21,623 bases of DNA, taken from contig CAYHQN010000075.1 in assembly GCA_964358545.1 (NCBI GenBank), forward strand, positions 1 through 21,623. Reading direction: 5' to 3'. Made by a program: the position numbers and the translations under genes. The notes below the pieces were generated by a model, which was given only the letters and a program-made list of their open reading frames with translations, searched no databases and was not told the origin of the DNA. The DNA comes from CAINVV01 sp031432175. Its GTDB lineage: Bacteria; Bacteroidota; Bacteroidia; Bacteroidales; Prolixibacteraceae. Shown in pieces: positions 15,622 through 21,623 of this stretch (position 1 is its first letter; each line of letters begins with the position of its first letter).

Positions 15622-17070
15622 ATGACAAGTAAAAAATCGCTCACCATCGTTCAAATGAACGACACCCACGCTTATTTTGATTTACACCAGGAGATGTTCT
15701 GGCAGGGTGACCATGCCGTTTACCGCCAGGCTGGAGGTTACGCCCGCATTGCTACAATTGTAAAACAAATACGGGTCGAAAATCAGGGATGCATTCTCTT
15801 TTGCGACTGCGGCGATACTTTGCATGGCACCTATCCTGCTCTGGACACACAGGGACAGGCGATGATCCCTATCTTAAATTCATTGGGGCTTGATGCCATG
15901 ACAGCCCACTGGGAATTTGCTTATGGCCCTGAGATTTTTAACCAGCGGGTTGCTGAACTTAACTATCCGATGCTGGCAAACAATGTTTTTGATAAAGCGA
16001 CAAAAAAGCTGGTTTATCAGCCATATTCAATTAAAGAGATTGGAGGATTAATAATTGGACTTATAGGGATTGCCTCAAACATCGTGGACAAGACCATGCC
16101 ATCCTCATATAGCGAAGGGATATACTTTACACTGGGTAAAGACGAACTTCCGCCAATTATTGATTTGTTGCGCATTGAGGAAAAAGTAGACCTAATTGTT
16201 CTGGTCTCGCACCTCGGGTTCTCTCAAGATATGAAGCTTTTATCCGAAGTACACGGCATAGATATTTGTCTCAGCGGCCATACCCATAACCGCCTTTACA
16301 AGCCGGTTCTCAATGGGAAAACTATTGTAATACAGTCAGGTTGCCATGGTTCTTTTTTGGGACGTTTGGATCTGGAAATAGTTGACGGACAAATTACTGA
16401 TTATAAGCACCGGTTGATTGAAGTTGAAGCGGCCATACAACCTGACCCTGTAGTAGCTGAACTGGTAAAGCAGGCACTCGCACCTTACAAAAATGAACTC
16501 GCTGAAGTTGTCGGTGAAACAGCCACCGCGCTCAACCGGGGAACAACAATGGAGACAACAATGGACAATTTCCTGCTTCAGGCATTGCTCGAAAGCACGG
16601 GTGCACAACTGGCATTTTCGAATGGCTGGCGCTACGGTGCACCAATAGTTCCGGGACAAATAACTCTAAACGACCTTTATAACATGATTCCCATGAATCC
16701 ACCTGTCTCAATTGTAGAGTTAACCGGAACAGAAATCAAAACGATGTTGGAGGAGAACCTCGAAAGGACGTTTTCATGCGATCCATATCAGCAGATGGGA
16801 GGATATGTCAAGCGTTGTCTCGGTCTTAATGTATACTTCAAGGTGGAGAATCCATCAGGATACCGTATTCAAAAACTATTTTCAGGCAATGAAGAGGTGC
16901 AGCCCGACCGGTATTACACAGCGGCATTCGTCACGATGCAAGGAGTCCCTCAGAAATACGGCCGCAATCGTGAAAACCGGTCAGAACGGATTATAGAGGC
17001 GATGCGAAAATATTTGAGTCTGCATCACCCCGTTCGTGCAGAACTCAGGGGTACGTTTGTGGCGGTATAA
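15622..17070 (+). CDS. 5'-nucleotidase/SoxB-like metallophosphoesterase
   Basis: 482 residues with the two-domain plan of UshA/5'-nucleotidase enzymes. The N-terminal calcineurin-like domain has QMNDTH (D14, H16), GDTLHG (D65), a later SHLGF and LSGHTHN. The C-terminal domain includes 'LAFSNGWRYGAP', a substrate-pocket region, and 'DPYQQMGGYVKR'. The usual GNHEFD motif is instead A-H-W-E-F (95-99), the Asn-to-His change I associate with the SoxB thiosulfohydrolase branch. There is no signal peptide: the first beta strand starts at residue 7. A cytoplasmic location is therefore predicted, which is unusual for both 5'-nucleotidases and SoxB. No other sox genes are visible. The reaction is most safely called hydrolysis of a phosphate or related ester using two metal ions. 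Confidence 0.85.
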   Translation: MTSKKSLTIVQMNDTHAYFDLHQEMFWQGDHAVYRQAGGYARIATIVKQIRVENQGCILFCDCGDTLHGTYPALDTQGQAMIPILNSLGLDAMTAHWEFAYGPEIFNQRVAELNYPMLANNVFDKATKKLVYQPYSIKEIGGLIIGLIGIASNIVDKTMPSSYSEGIYFTLGKDELPPIIDLLRIEEKVDLIVLVSHLGFSQDMKLLSEVHGIDICLSGHTHNRLYKPVLNGKTIVIQSGCHGSFLGRLDLEIVDGQITDYKHRLIEVEAAIQPDPVVAELVKQALAPYKNELAEVVGETATALNRGTTMETTMDNFLLQALLESTGAQLAFSNGWRYGAPIVPGQITLNDLYNMIPMNPPVSIVELTGTEIKTMLEENLERTFSCDPYQQMGGYVKRCLGLNVYFKVENPSGYRIQKLFSGNEEVQPDRYYTAAFVTMQGVPQKYGRNRENRSERIIEAMRKYLSLHHPVRAELRGTFVAV

Positions 17071-17105
17071 GAAGGAATAGTGCGGATAGGAATAAAACAA
17101 CATTT

Positions 17106-17131
17106 ATCATTACAATTAAATCATTACAATT
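17106..17131 (+). repeat. Two perfect 12-bp direct repeats before the TlpA-like gene
   Basis: ATCATTACAATT occurs at 17106-17117 and again at 17120-17131, a period of 14 bp, ending 1 bp before the ATG at 17133. The reverse complement contains TGTAA, but the spacing does not match the 21-bp promoter module. It could be a regulator site or chance repeat in an AT-rich leader. Confidence 0.5.
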
Positions 17132-17132
17132 T

Positions 17133-17717
17133 ATGGGTTTTAAAACTTTTTATAGTGCAGTAAAAAAAAGAGGGCTAAGCATTTTGCTTATTAGCTTTCT
17201 TATTATCATTGTTTTCGTTCCGGATGCAAAGTCCTTTCTATTACAACAATTGGTTTCAGTTGGTTTATTTAAAGCGGAAATAAAGAAAAATGGGGTAAAT
17301 AATTTACCTGAAACGGCTTCCTTTTCCTTTACAAATTCAGCAGGCACAACTGCTACTATTGCCGGGTTAAAAGGTAAGGTTGTATTCATTAACTTTTGGG
17401 CATCCTGGTGTCCGCCATGTCGTGCCGAAATGCCTTCATTAGATGAATTGTACAAGAAACTACAAAATGATGACAGGTTTGTTTTTCTTTTTATTAACGA
17501 AGATGAAGACAAGTCAAAAGCGATAAAGTATCTTGGGAAAAATCATTTTACTATTCCTTTATACACCCGCTCAGGAGACATGCCCAATGAAATTTTCAGT
17601 GGAACTTTGCCCACAACGATTGTTATTGACAAAGACGGAAAAGTGGTATTAAAGCATGAAGGTATAGCCGGTTATAACACCGATGCATTTATCAGGCAGT
17701 TAAAAGACCTGTTATGA
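17133..17717 (+). CDS. TlpA-type membrane-anchored thioredoxin
   Basis: 194 residues. One N-terminal membrane segment (about 13-31) anchors the protein with its thioredoxin domain (about 60-190) on the periplasmic side. The active site is W-C-P-P-C with C93 and C96, in 'FWASWCPPCRAEMPSL', typical of TlpA/ResA-like thiol-disulfide oxidoreductases that reduce specific envelope substrates, often in cytochrome c maturation. The cis-Pro of the fold is in 'GTLPTTIV'. It is the last gene of the module E operon, 62 bp after the metallophosphoesterase. A link to the di-haem cytochrome protein downstream is possible but not shown. Confidence 0.9.
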   Translation: MGFKTFYSAVKKRGLSILLISFLIIIVFVPDAKSFLLQQLVSVGLFKAEIKKNGVNNLPETASFSFTNSAGTTATIAGLKGKVVFINFWASWCPPCRAEMPSLDELYKKLQNDDRFVFLFINEDEDKSKAIKYLGKNHFTIPLYTRSGDMPNEIFSGTLPTTIVIDKDGKVVLKHEGIAGYNTDAFIRQLKDLL

Positions 17718-17760
17718 ATAGTGAAATCTTTCATCCAAAAAAAGCATAGCACATATAAAT

Positions 17761-17826
17761 GTGTGAATGATGTAAATATTTTCAAGAATTCTATAAAAAT
17801 TCAACTGTTTCAGGCTCTTACCTTAG
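17761..17826 (+). promoter_or_regulatory. Promoter module copy F, upstream of bacterioferritin
   Basis: Perfect GTGTGAATGATGTAA start; half-sites TGTAA at 17771 and TATAA at 17792 are 21 bp apart. The -7-like box TACCTTAG (17819-17826) starts 27 bp after the second half-site. The box ends 35 bp before the ATG at 17861. Confidence 0.78.
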
Positions 17827-17860
17827 TTCCCATTAAATTCATTAATAAAAACTCAATAAG

Positions 17861-18340
17861 ATGAAAGGGAACAAAGAATTACTTATCGTCCTGAATTCAC
17901 TCCTGGCTGACGAACTTACCGCGATAAACCAGTACATGGTCCATTCTGAAATGTGTGAAAATTGGGGTTACGGAAAGCTTCATCTGGCTATCCGAAAACA
18001 AGCAATGGATGAAATGCATCATGCCGAATGGCTAATCGAACGAATTATATTTTTTGAAGGTGCACCAACGGTTTCCAAACTGAATGCCATAAAGATTGGC
18101 AAAACTGTAAAGGAAATGATTAGCAATGATGATCAGGATGAACTTGAAGCAATACACGCTTATAACAAGGCAATCAAACTCGCTCAGGAAGTTGGTGATC
18201 AGGGAAGCGTTGACCTTTTGACTAAGATCCTTAAAATGGAAGAAGGTCATGTAGATTGGGCGGAAATGCAGCGGGCACAGATAGAACAAATGGGATTGGA
18301 GAATTACCTGGCAGGTCAAAATGTGAGTCCTGCAAGCTGA
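17861..18340 (+). CDS. bfr: Bacterioferritin, haem type
   Basis: 159 residues, aligning without gaps through residue 130 with my memory of E. coli Bfr. The ferroxidase ligands fall at the same positions: E18, E51, H54, E94, E127 and H130. M52, the residue that binds haem at the subunit dimer interface, is also present, distinguishing it from plain ferritin. 24 subunits would form a cage that oxidises Fe2+ and stores iron, protecting against iron-driven oxidative damage, in the cytoplasm. It stands alone behind promoter module F and is followed 20 bp after the stop by a perfect terminator. Regulation by the module would tie iron storage to the rest of the island. Confidence 0.95.
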   Translation: MKGNKELLIVLNSLLADELTAINQYMVHSEMCENWGYGKLHLAIRKQAMDEMHHAEWLIERIIFFEGAPTVSKLNAIKIGKTVKEMISNDDQDELEAIHAYNKAIKLAQEVGDQGSVDLLTKILKMEEGHVDWAEMQRAQIEQMGLENYLAGQNVSPAS

Positions 18341-18359
18341 TTCTTTGCCATATAATTGG

Positions 18360-18392
18360 AATAATTTCAGAGTCTCCGACTCTGAAATTATT
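18360..18392 (+). terminator. Intrinsic terminator of bfr
   Basis: A perfect 15-bp stem (18360-18374 with 18378-18392) closes a 3-nt loop TCC. The base of the stem is A/T-rich, with a T-rich right side. It lies 20 bp after the bfr stop, separates bfr from the polyketide synthase gene, and makes the upstream TTG start at 18345 for that gene implausible. Confidence 0.85.
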
Positions 18393-18437
18393 TACACCAG
18401 TTTTAAAGAAAATTATTGCTCCCTAAATTTTAAAACG

Positions 18438-19502
18438 ATGCCATCCTTAGCAGCTGTAGCGAAAATTGATTTTCCATATAAAATTAGTCAACAGAAAGTA
18501 AAAGAAGGTGCACAAGCTCTGTTTGCTCCTTCTTTTCCTCAGGTAGAAAGAATGATGAGCGCTTTTGATAACACAGAAATAATAACAAGAAATCTTTGCA
18601 AACCTCTTGATTATTACGCTACACTGCATTCTTTTCAGGACCAAAATGCGGAATATATCCGCATTTCCCTTGAATATTCAGTCAAAGCGATTGAAAAGTG
18701 CATCTCCTCAGCTCAAATTAATAAAGATGAAATTACTGATATTATTTTCATCTCAACAACCGGACTGTCAACGCCGAGCTTAGATGCACTCATCATTAAC
18801 AAAATGAGACTGAACCAAAATATCGGTCGGATGGCCATTTTTGGTCTGGGATGTGGAGGTGGAGTTGCCGGTTATTCAAAAGCAAACATATTGGCAAAAG
18901 CGAATCCTGATGCAGTGGTGTTACTCGTAGCTGTTGAATTGTGTTCGCTGACTTTTTTACGAAATGATTTCAGCAAAAGTAATTTTATCGGATCAAGTCT
19001 GTTTGCAGATGGTGTTTCGGCCTGCATCGTTACTGGTGATAATCATGCAAACAAAACAAAAAATGCCATTACTTTTCTTGACACACAAAGCAAATTGTAT
19101 TACGATACTTTAGATGTTATGGGATGGGAATTCCTTGATAGTGGATTTAAAGTGCTGTTTTCCTCTGATATTCCTACGATTATAGCCAATAATATCAATA
19201 CCGATGTTACTTCATTTCTCGAAAAACATCATTTGAAAATTTCAGATATAAAGAATTTTATTTTTCATCCAGGCGGAAAAAAAGTGTTGACTGCATATGA
19301 AGAGGCATTAAAGGCAGACGGCGATTTCCTTAGAAATACGAGGGAAGTGATGAACGAAAATGGCAACATGTCGAGTACAACTGTCTTGTATGTTTTGGAA
19401 AGATTCTTTACCAAAGGTTTCAGAAATGGCTACGGACTAATGGTTTCAATGGGTCCGGGCTTTTCAAGTGAAATGGTTTTACTACAGATGCAAAGCAAAT
19501 AA
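18438..19502 (+). CDS. Type III polyketide synthase (chalcone synthase family)
   Basis: 354 residues from the ATG at 18438. A frame open from TTG at 18345 would read through the bfr terminator hairpin and is rejected. The Cys-His-Asn triad is complete: C139 in FGLGCGGGVAGY, H277 in NFIFHPGG and N310 in ENGNMSS. The final 'GYGLMVSMGPGFSSEM' is the family's C-terminal Gly loop. These dimeric thiolase-fold enzymes extend an acyl-CoA with malonyl-CoA to make alkylpyrones or alkylresorcinols. The immediately following ICMT-like gene matches the known bpsA-bpsB (Bacillus) and srs (Streptomyces) pairs, which favours a long-chain alkylpyrone or phenolic lipid product. The actual product is not predictable from sequence. 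Confidence 0.9.
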   Translation: MPSLAAVAKIDFPYKISQQKVKEGAQALFAPSFPQVERMMSAFDNTEIITRNLCKPLDYYATLHSFQDQNAEYIRISLEYSVKAIEKCISSAQINKDEITDIIFISTTGLSTPSLDALIINKMRLNQNIGRMAIFGLGCGGGVAGYSKANILAKANPDAVVLLVAVELCSLTFLRNDFSKSNFIGSSLFADGVSACIVTGDNHANKTKNAITFLDTQSKLYYDTLDVMGWEFLDSGFKVLFSSDIPTIIANNINTDVTSFLEKHHLKISDIKNFIFHPGGKKVLTAYEEALKADGDFLRNTREVMNENGNMSSTTVLYVLERFFTKGFRNGYGLMVSMGPGFSSEMVLLQMQSK

Positions 19503-19994
19503 ATGACTTTTATTCTATTCATATCATTTCTTGTTTTTCTTCGGATTGAAGAATTGATGTTGTCTAAAAGGAATAGAAAATGGTTGTTGGAAAATGATGC
19601 AATTGAATACGGAAGTAAACATTATCCGTTCATTGTAGCGCTTCATGTTTTATTTTTCCTTTCACTGATTTTCGAATACACCGCACAACAGGAACATTCT
19701 TTCAGTTTACCCCTGATCATTTTCTATTTTTTACTCCTTGCATTCAAAATCTGGATCATTGCATCATTGGGAAAATTTTGGAACACCCGTATTTACCATA
19801 TCCCCAATATGCCCTTGATAAAAAGAGGACCCTACAAGTATTTTAAACATCCAAATTACTTGGTAGTCATTGCTGAGATTGCCGTTATCCCGATGATATT
19901 TCATTTGTATATCACTGGCATTGTATTTACCCTGCTTAATCTGATGATGCTGTTTGTCAGAATAAAAGAAGAGAATAAAGTATTGCAGATCTAA
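19503..19994 (+). CDS. ICMT-like methyltransferase, partner of the type III PKS
   Basis: 163 residues with membrane segments at about 1-14, 42-58, 66-85 and 125-150. The C-terminal signature 'KRGPYKYFKHPNYLVVIAEI' (about residues 107-126) is that of isoprenylcysteine carboxyl methyltransferase-like enzymes of the YpbQ/BpsB group. The ATG follows the PKS stop codon without a gap. In Bacillus the equivalent enzyme O-methylates alkylpyrones made by its PKS neighbour; by analogy this protein would methylate the PKS product in the membrane using S-adenosylmethionine. Confidence 0.86.
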   Translation: MTFILFISFLVFLRIEELMLSKRNRKWLLENDAIEYGSKHYPFIVALHVLFFLSLIFEYTAQQEHSFSLPLIIFYFLLLAFKIWIIASLGKFWNTRIYHIPNMPLIKRGPYKYFKHPNYLVVIAEIAVIPMIFHLYITGIVFTLLNLMMLFVRIKEENKVLQI

Positions 19995-20025
19995 AAAAGA
20001 GAGCTTTAAAAACAATAACATTACC

Positions 20026-20196
20026 ATGCGAAACGTACGATATAATATCACCATTTCGGTAAACAATCTCGATGTCAGTTACAGTGATAATGAACTGGAT
20101 GGAGTTCTGGTTCAATCCCCTGAAAAGAGTGTGGTTTTTGAAAACAATGAGAAGGTTTTAAATCCTCAAATCCTTAAAAAATTAAACACAATATGA
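20026..20196 (+). CDS. 56-residue ORF resembling a hydrolase N-terminus
   Basis: 56 residues. Its stop overlaps the start of the next gene as ATGA (20193-20196), a typical sign of coupled translation, and it follows the methyltransferase by 31 bp. The first 22 residues ('MRNVRYNITISVNNLDVSYSDN') resemble the N-terminal strand of Bacteroidota alpha/beta-hydrolases, which usually continue to an HG oxyanion motif. That motif is absent; the rest (residues 25-56) is unrelated. It may be a shortened hydrolase remnant kept as a coupling leader, or a real small protein. No signal peptide. Confidence 0.45.
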   Translation: MRNVRYNITISVNNLDVSYSDNELDGVLVQSPEKSVVFENNEKVLNPQILKKLNTI

Positions 20197-21548
20197 AAAA
20201 ATTAATCTGCTTCTGTATTTTACTTATTCTACTATTCAACATCTCCTTCGCCCAGCAAACAAAAATCGTTTCTTCCTATGGGCTGATCAATCAGGATGTA
20301 GGTTTTGAACAAATTAAAGCCGACAGGATGAAGGTAAAAGCTGATAGGGCAAAAGAACATATAACTTTGCTAAACGTCCGATATAACCTTTCAGAAAAGA
20401 CATCTCCGGATGTTTTTATGTCAGGAGGAAAACCAATACCTACAGGCCTAACAGCCAAACTCCAGGGTATAAATTGGGCAGATTTGGATAAACTAACTCC
20501 TGAGCAGATTAAAACGAGGGACCTTTTCCCATACAAACCCCTACCATTTGCCGATCATGCCGAGGGCGGCATGCTTTTCCCACCTATGATTACTAATTTG
20601 CTCCCACGGCTTGTTCGCTTCGACCTGGATTTTGATCTTCCGGAACATATTCTACCGGATGCGGCGCCCCCTATTTATCTGACCACGAGACCCGATCTGG
20701 GTGATGTTTCGAAAGGTAAACTGATAACCATCGATAATTACTACGAAATTTTCAATGGGCTTTTAAACCCCAAACAACTTGAAGGATTGCGCTTGCTGGT
20801 TACCCAGTTCCCGCAACAACAGTTTAATGCCACCGAAGACCGGCGAACTGACCGGCCCAGTCTTGGCGTTACCTGTTTTGATTGTCATGCCAACGGGCAC
20901 ACCAACGGGGCAAACCATCTGGTTGGCGATATTCGGCCGCAGGAGTTCAGGCACCGGATCGAAACACCTACTTTGCGTGGCTTAAATGTTCAACGTCTCT
21001 TTGGTTCTCAGCGAGCACTAAAAACTGTTGAAGATTTTACGGAATTTGAGCAACGTGCAGCGTACTTTGACGGGGATCACGCCATGGCAGCCAAAAAGGG
21101 TGTTAACGTTTTGGAACGGGGCTCTCAAGTGCACTTTATGGCGGAATTTATGGCTATATTGGATTTTCCGCCAGCTCCCAGGTTAAATATATATGGAGAG
21201 TTGGATAAAGCTAAAGCATCCCCGGCAGAATTGCAGGGAGAAAAAATTTTTAACGGTAAAGGTCTATGTATCAGGTGTCACCCTGCACCTTACTATACCG
21301 ACAACAGTATGCACGACTTAAAAGCAGAACGTTTTTATAAACAAGAAATGGTTAATGGCATGATGATGGCACATGATGGCATGATTAAAACATTTCCATT
21401 AAGAGGTATCAAAGACTCGCCGCCCTATTTGCATGACGGAAGGTGTTTTACCCTGGAAGATGTTGTGGAATACTTTAACCTTGTTCAGGAATTACATCTG
21501 ACAACTCAGGAAAAGACAAATTTGGTTGCGTTTTTGCGTGCATTGTAG
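20193..21548 (+). CDS. Secreted di-haem cytochrome c peroxidase-like protein
   Basis: 451 residues. A signal peptide (about residues 1-20, Ala-Gln at the cleavage site) exports it. There are two c-type haem sites: CFDCH at 228-232 and CIRCH at 359-363. The C-terminal 'PPYLHDGRCFTLEDVVEYF' matches the conserved end of the cytochrome c peroxidase/MauG superfamily. The first about 220 residues are not typical of the family, so this is a longer, atypical member. It would act in the periplasm, reducing peroxide or oxidising an organic substrate with electrons from a c-type cytochrome. Its position behind the PKS and methyltransferase genes suggests possible oxidation of the polyketide or an electron-transfer role, but this is inference. 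Confidence 0.88.
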   Translation: MKKLICFCILLILLFNISFAQQTKIVSSYGLINQDVGFEQIKADRMKVKADRAKEHITLLNVRYNLSEKTSPDVFMSGGKPIPTGLTAKLQGINWADLDKLTPEQIKTRDLFPYKPLPFADHAEGGMLFPPMITNLLPRLVRFDLDFDLPEHILPDAAPPIYLTTRPDLGDVSKGKLITIDNYYEIFNGLLNPKQLEGLRLLVTQFPQQQFNATEDRRTDRPSLGVTCFDCHANGHTNGANHLVGDIRPQEFRHRIETPTLRGLNVQRLFGSQRALKTVEDFTEFEQRAAYFDGDHAMAAKKGVNVLERGSQVHFMAEFMAILDFPPAPRLNIYGELDKAKASPAELQGEKIFNGKGLCIRCHPAPYYTDNSMHDLKAERFYKQEMVNGMMMAHDGMIKTFPLRGIKDSPPYLHDGRCFTLEDVVEYFNLVQELHLTTQEKTNLVAFLRAL

Positions 21549-21575
21549 AAAATCGGTTTTCAACAAAATAAACGT

Positions 21576-21623
21576 ATGCACCCCATCAAATCCGACTTAC
21601 CCCAGCAAATTTTTATCGATAAA
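21576..21623 (+). CDS. Start of an ORF cut by the window end
   Basis: 16 codons from an ATG at 21576 run open to the last base. The fragment begins MHPIKSDLPQQIFIDK, with no signal peptide. It starts 27 bp after the di-haem protein stop and could belong to the same operon. Too short to identify. Confidence 0.4.
   Translation, partial: MHPIKSDLPQQIFIDK

Noticed and set aside
3592..17826. The seven repeats as a CRISPR array or mobile repeat family
   Set aside because: Copies are kilobases apart, one per operon, always in the same orientation and position relative to genes and a -7 box. There are no spacers or terminal inverted repeats.
18345..18437. TTG start giving a 385-residue polyketide synthase
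   Set aside because: It would translate through the 15-bp bfr terminator, and the added residues do not belong to the family.

Overview
The window is about 21.6 kb of chromosomal DNA from a member of the Bacteroidota. All credible genes are on the + strand. Family content points to this phylum: an M1 peptidase with a long C-terminal extension, a Bacteroidota-type small coiled-coil/TM protein, acidic YPxYP proteins, and a type III PKS/ICMT pair. So do promoter boxes of the TAnnTTTG type. Nothing visible resolves the order or genus, and there is no insertion sequence, tRNA, rRNA or CRISPR array.

Layout. (1) 64-3570: a small secreted/membrane protein and a large M1-type metallopeptidase. (2) 3762-7009: a sugar-phosphate operon of transaldolase, class I fructose-bisphosphate aldolase and class I mannose-6-phosphate isomerase. 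(3) 7010-8092: a heavy-metal/small-protein patch with an HMA-like remnant, a 58-residue Cys/His metal-binding protein, a SHOCT protein and an unknown ORF. (4) 8239-12112: an AI-2E-family transporter and a P2A-type (calcium pump-like) P-type ATPase. (5) 12198-13524: an acidic protein, a decayed SpoIIAA-like (STAS) gene, a second acidic paralogue and a TerB-like helical protein. (6) 13748-17717: DUF4239 membrane protein, lipoprotein, DUF202 membrane protein, a 5'-nucleotidase/SoxB-like metallophosphoesterase and a TlpA-type thioredoxin. (7) 17861-18340: haem-type bacterioferritin, closed by a perfect 15-bp-stem terminator. (8) 18438-21548: type III polyketide synthase, ICMT-like methyltransferase, a 56-residue ORF and a secreted di-haem cytochrome c peroxidase-like protein. 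A further ORF runs off the right end.

The most striking signal is a 66-bp promoter module repeated seven times in 14 kb: upstream of transaldolase, the metal-binding protein, AI-2E, acidic protein 1, acidic protein 2, DUF4239 and bacterioferritin. Each copy has two TGTAA direct repeats exactly 21 bp apart. In six of the seven, the second repeat lies exactly 27 bp upstream of a Bacteroidota -7 box (26 bp in the divergent seventh). Five of the seven boxes lie only 24-44 bp before the start codon. This looks like a local regulon of activator-dependent promoters; the 21-bp direct-repeat geometry resembles LytTR-type response regulator sites. It unites carbon metabolism, metal handling, ion pumping, iron storage, redox and envelope genes into what appears to be one stress or physiological-state island. 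The regulator is not in the window. Function and regulator are inference; repeat geometry and placement are directly visible.
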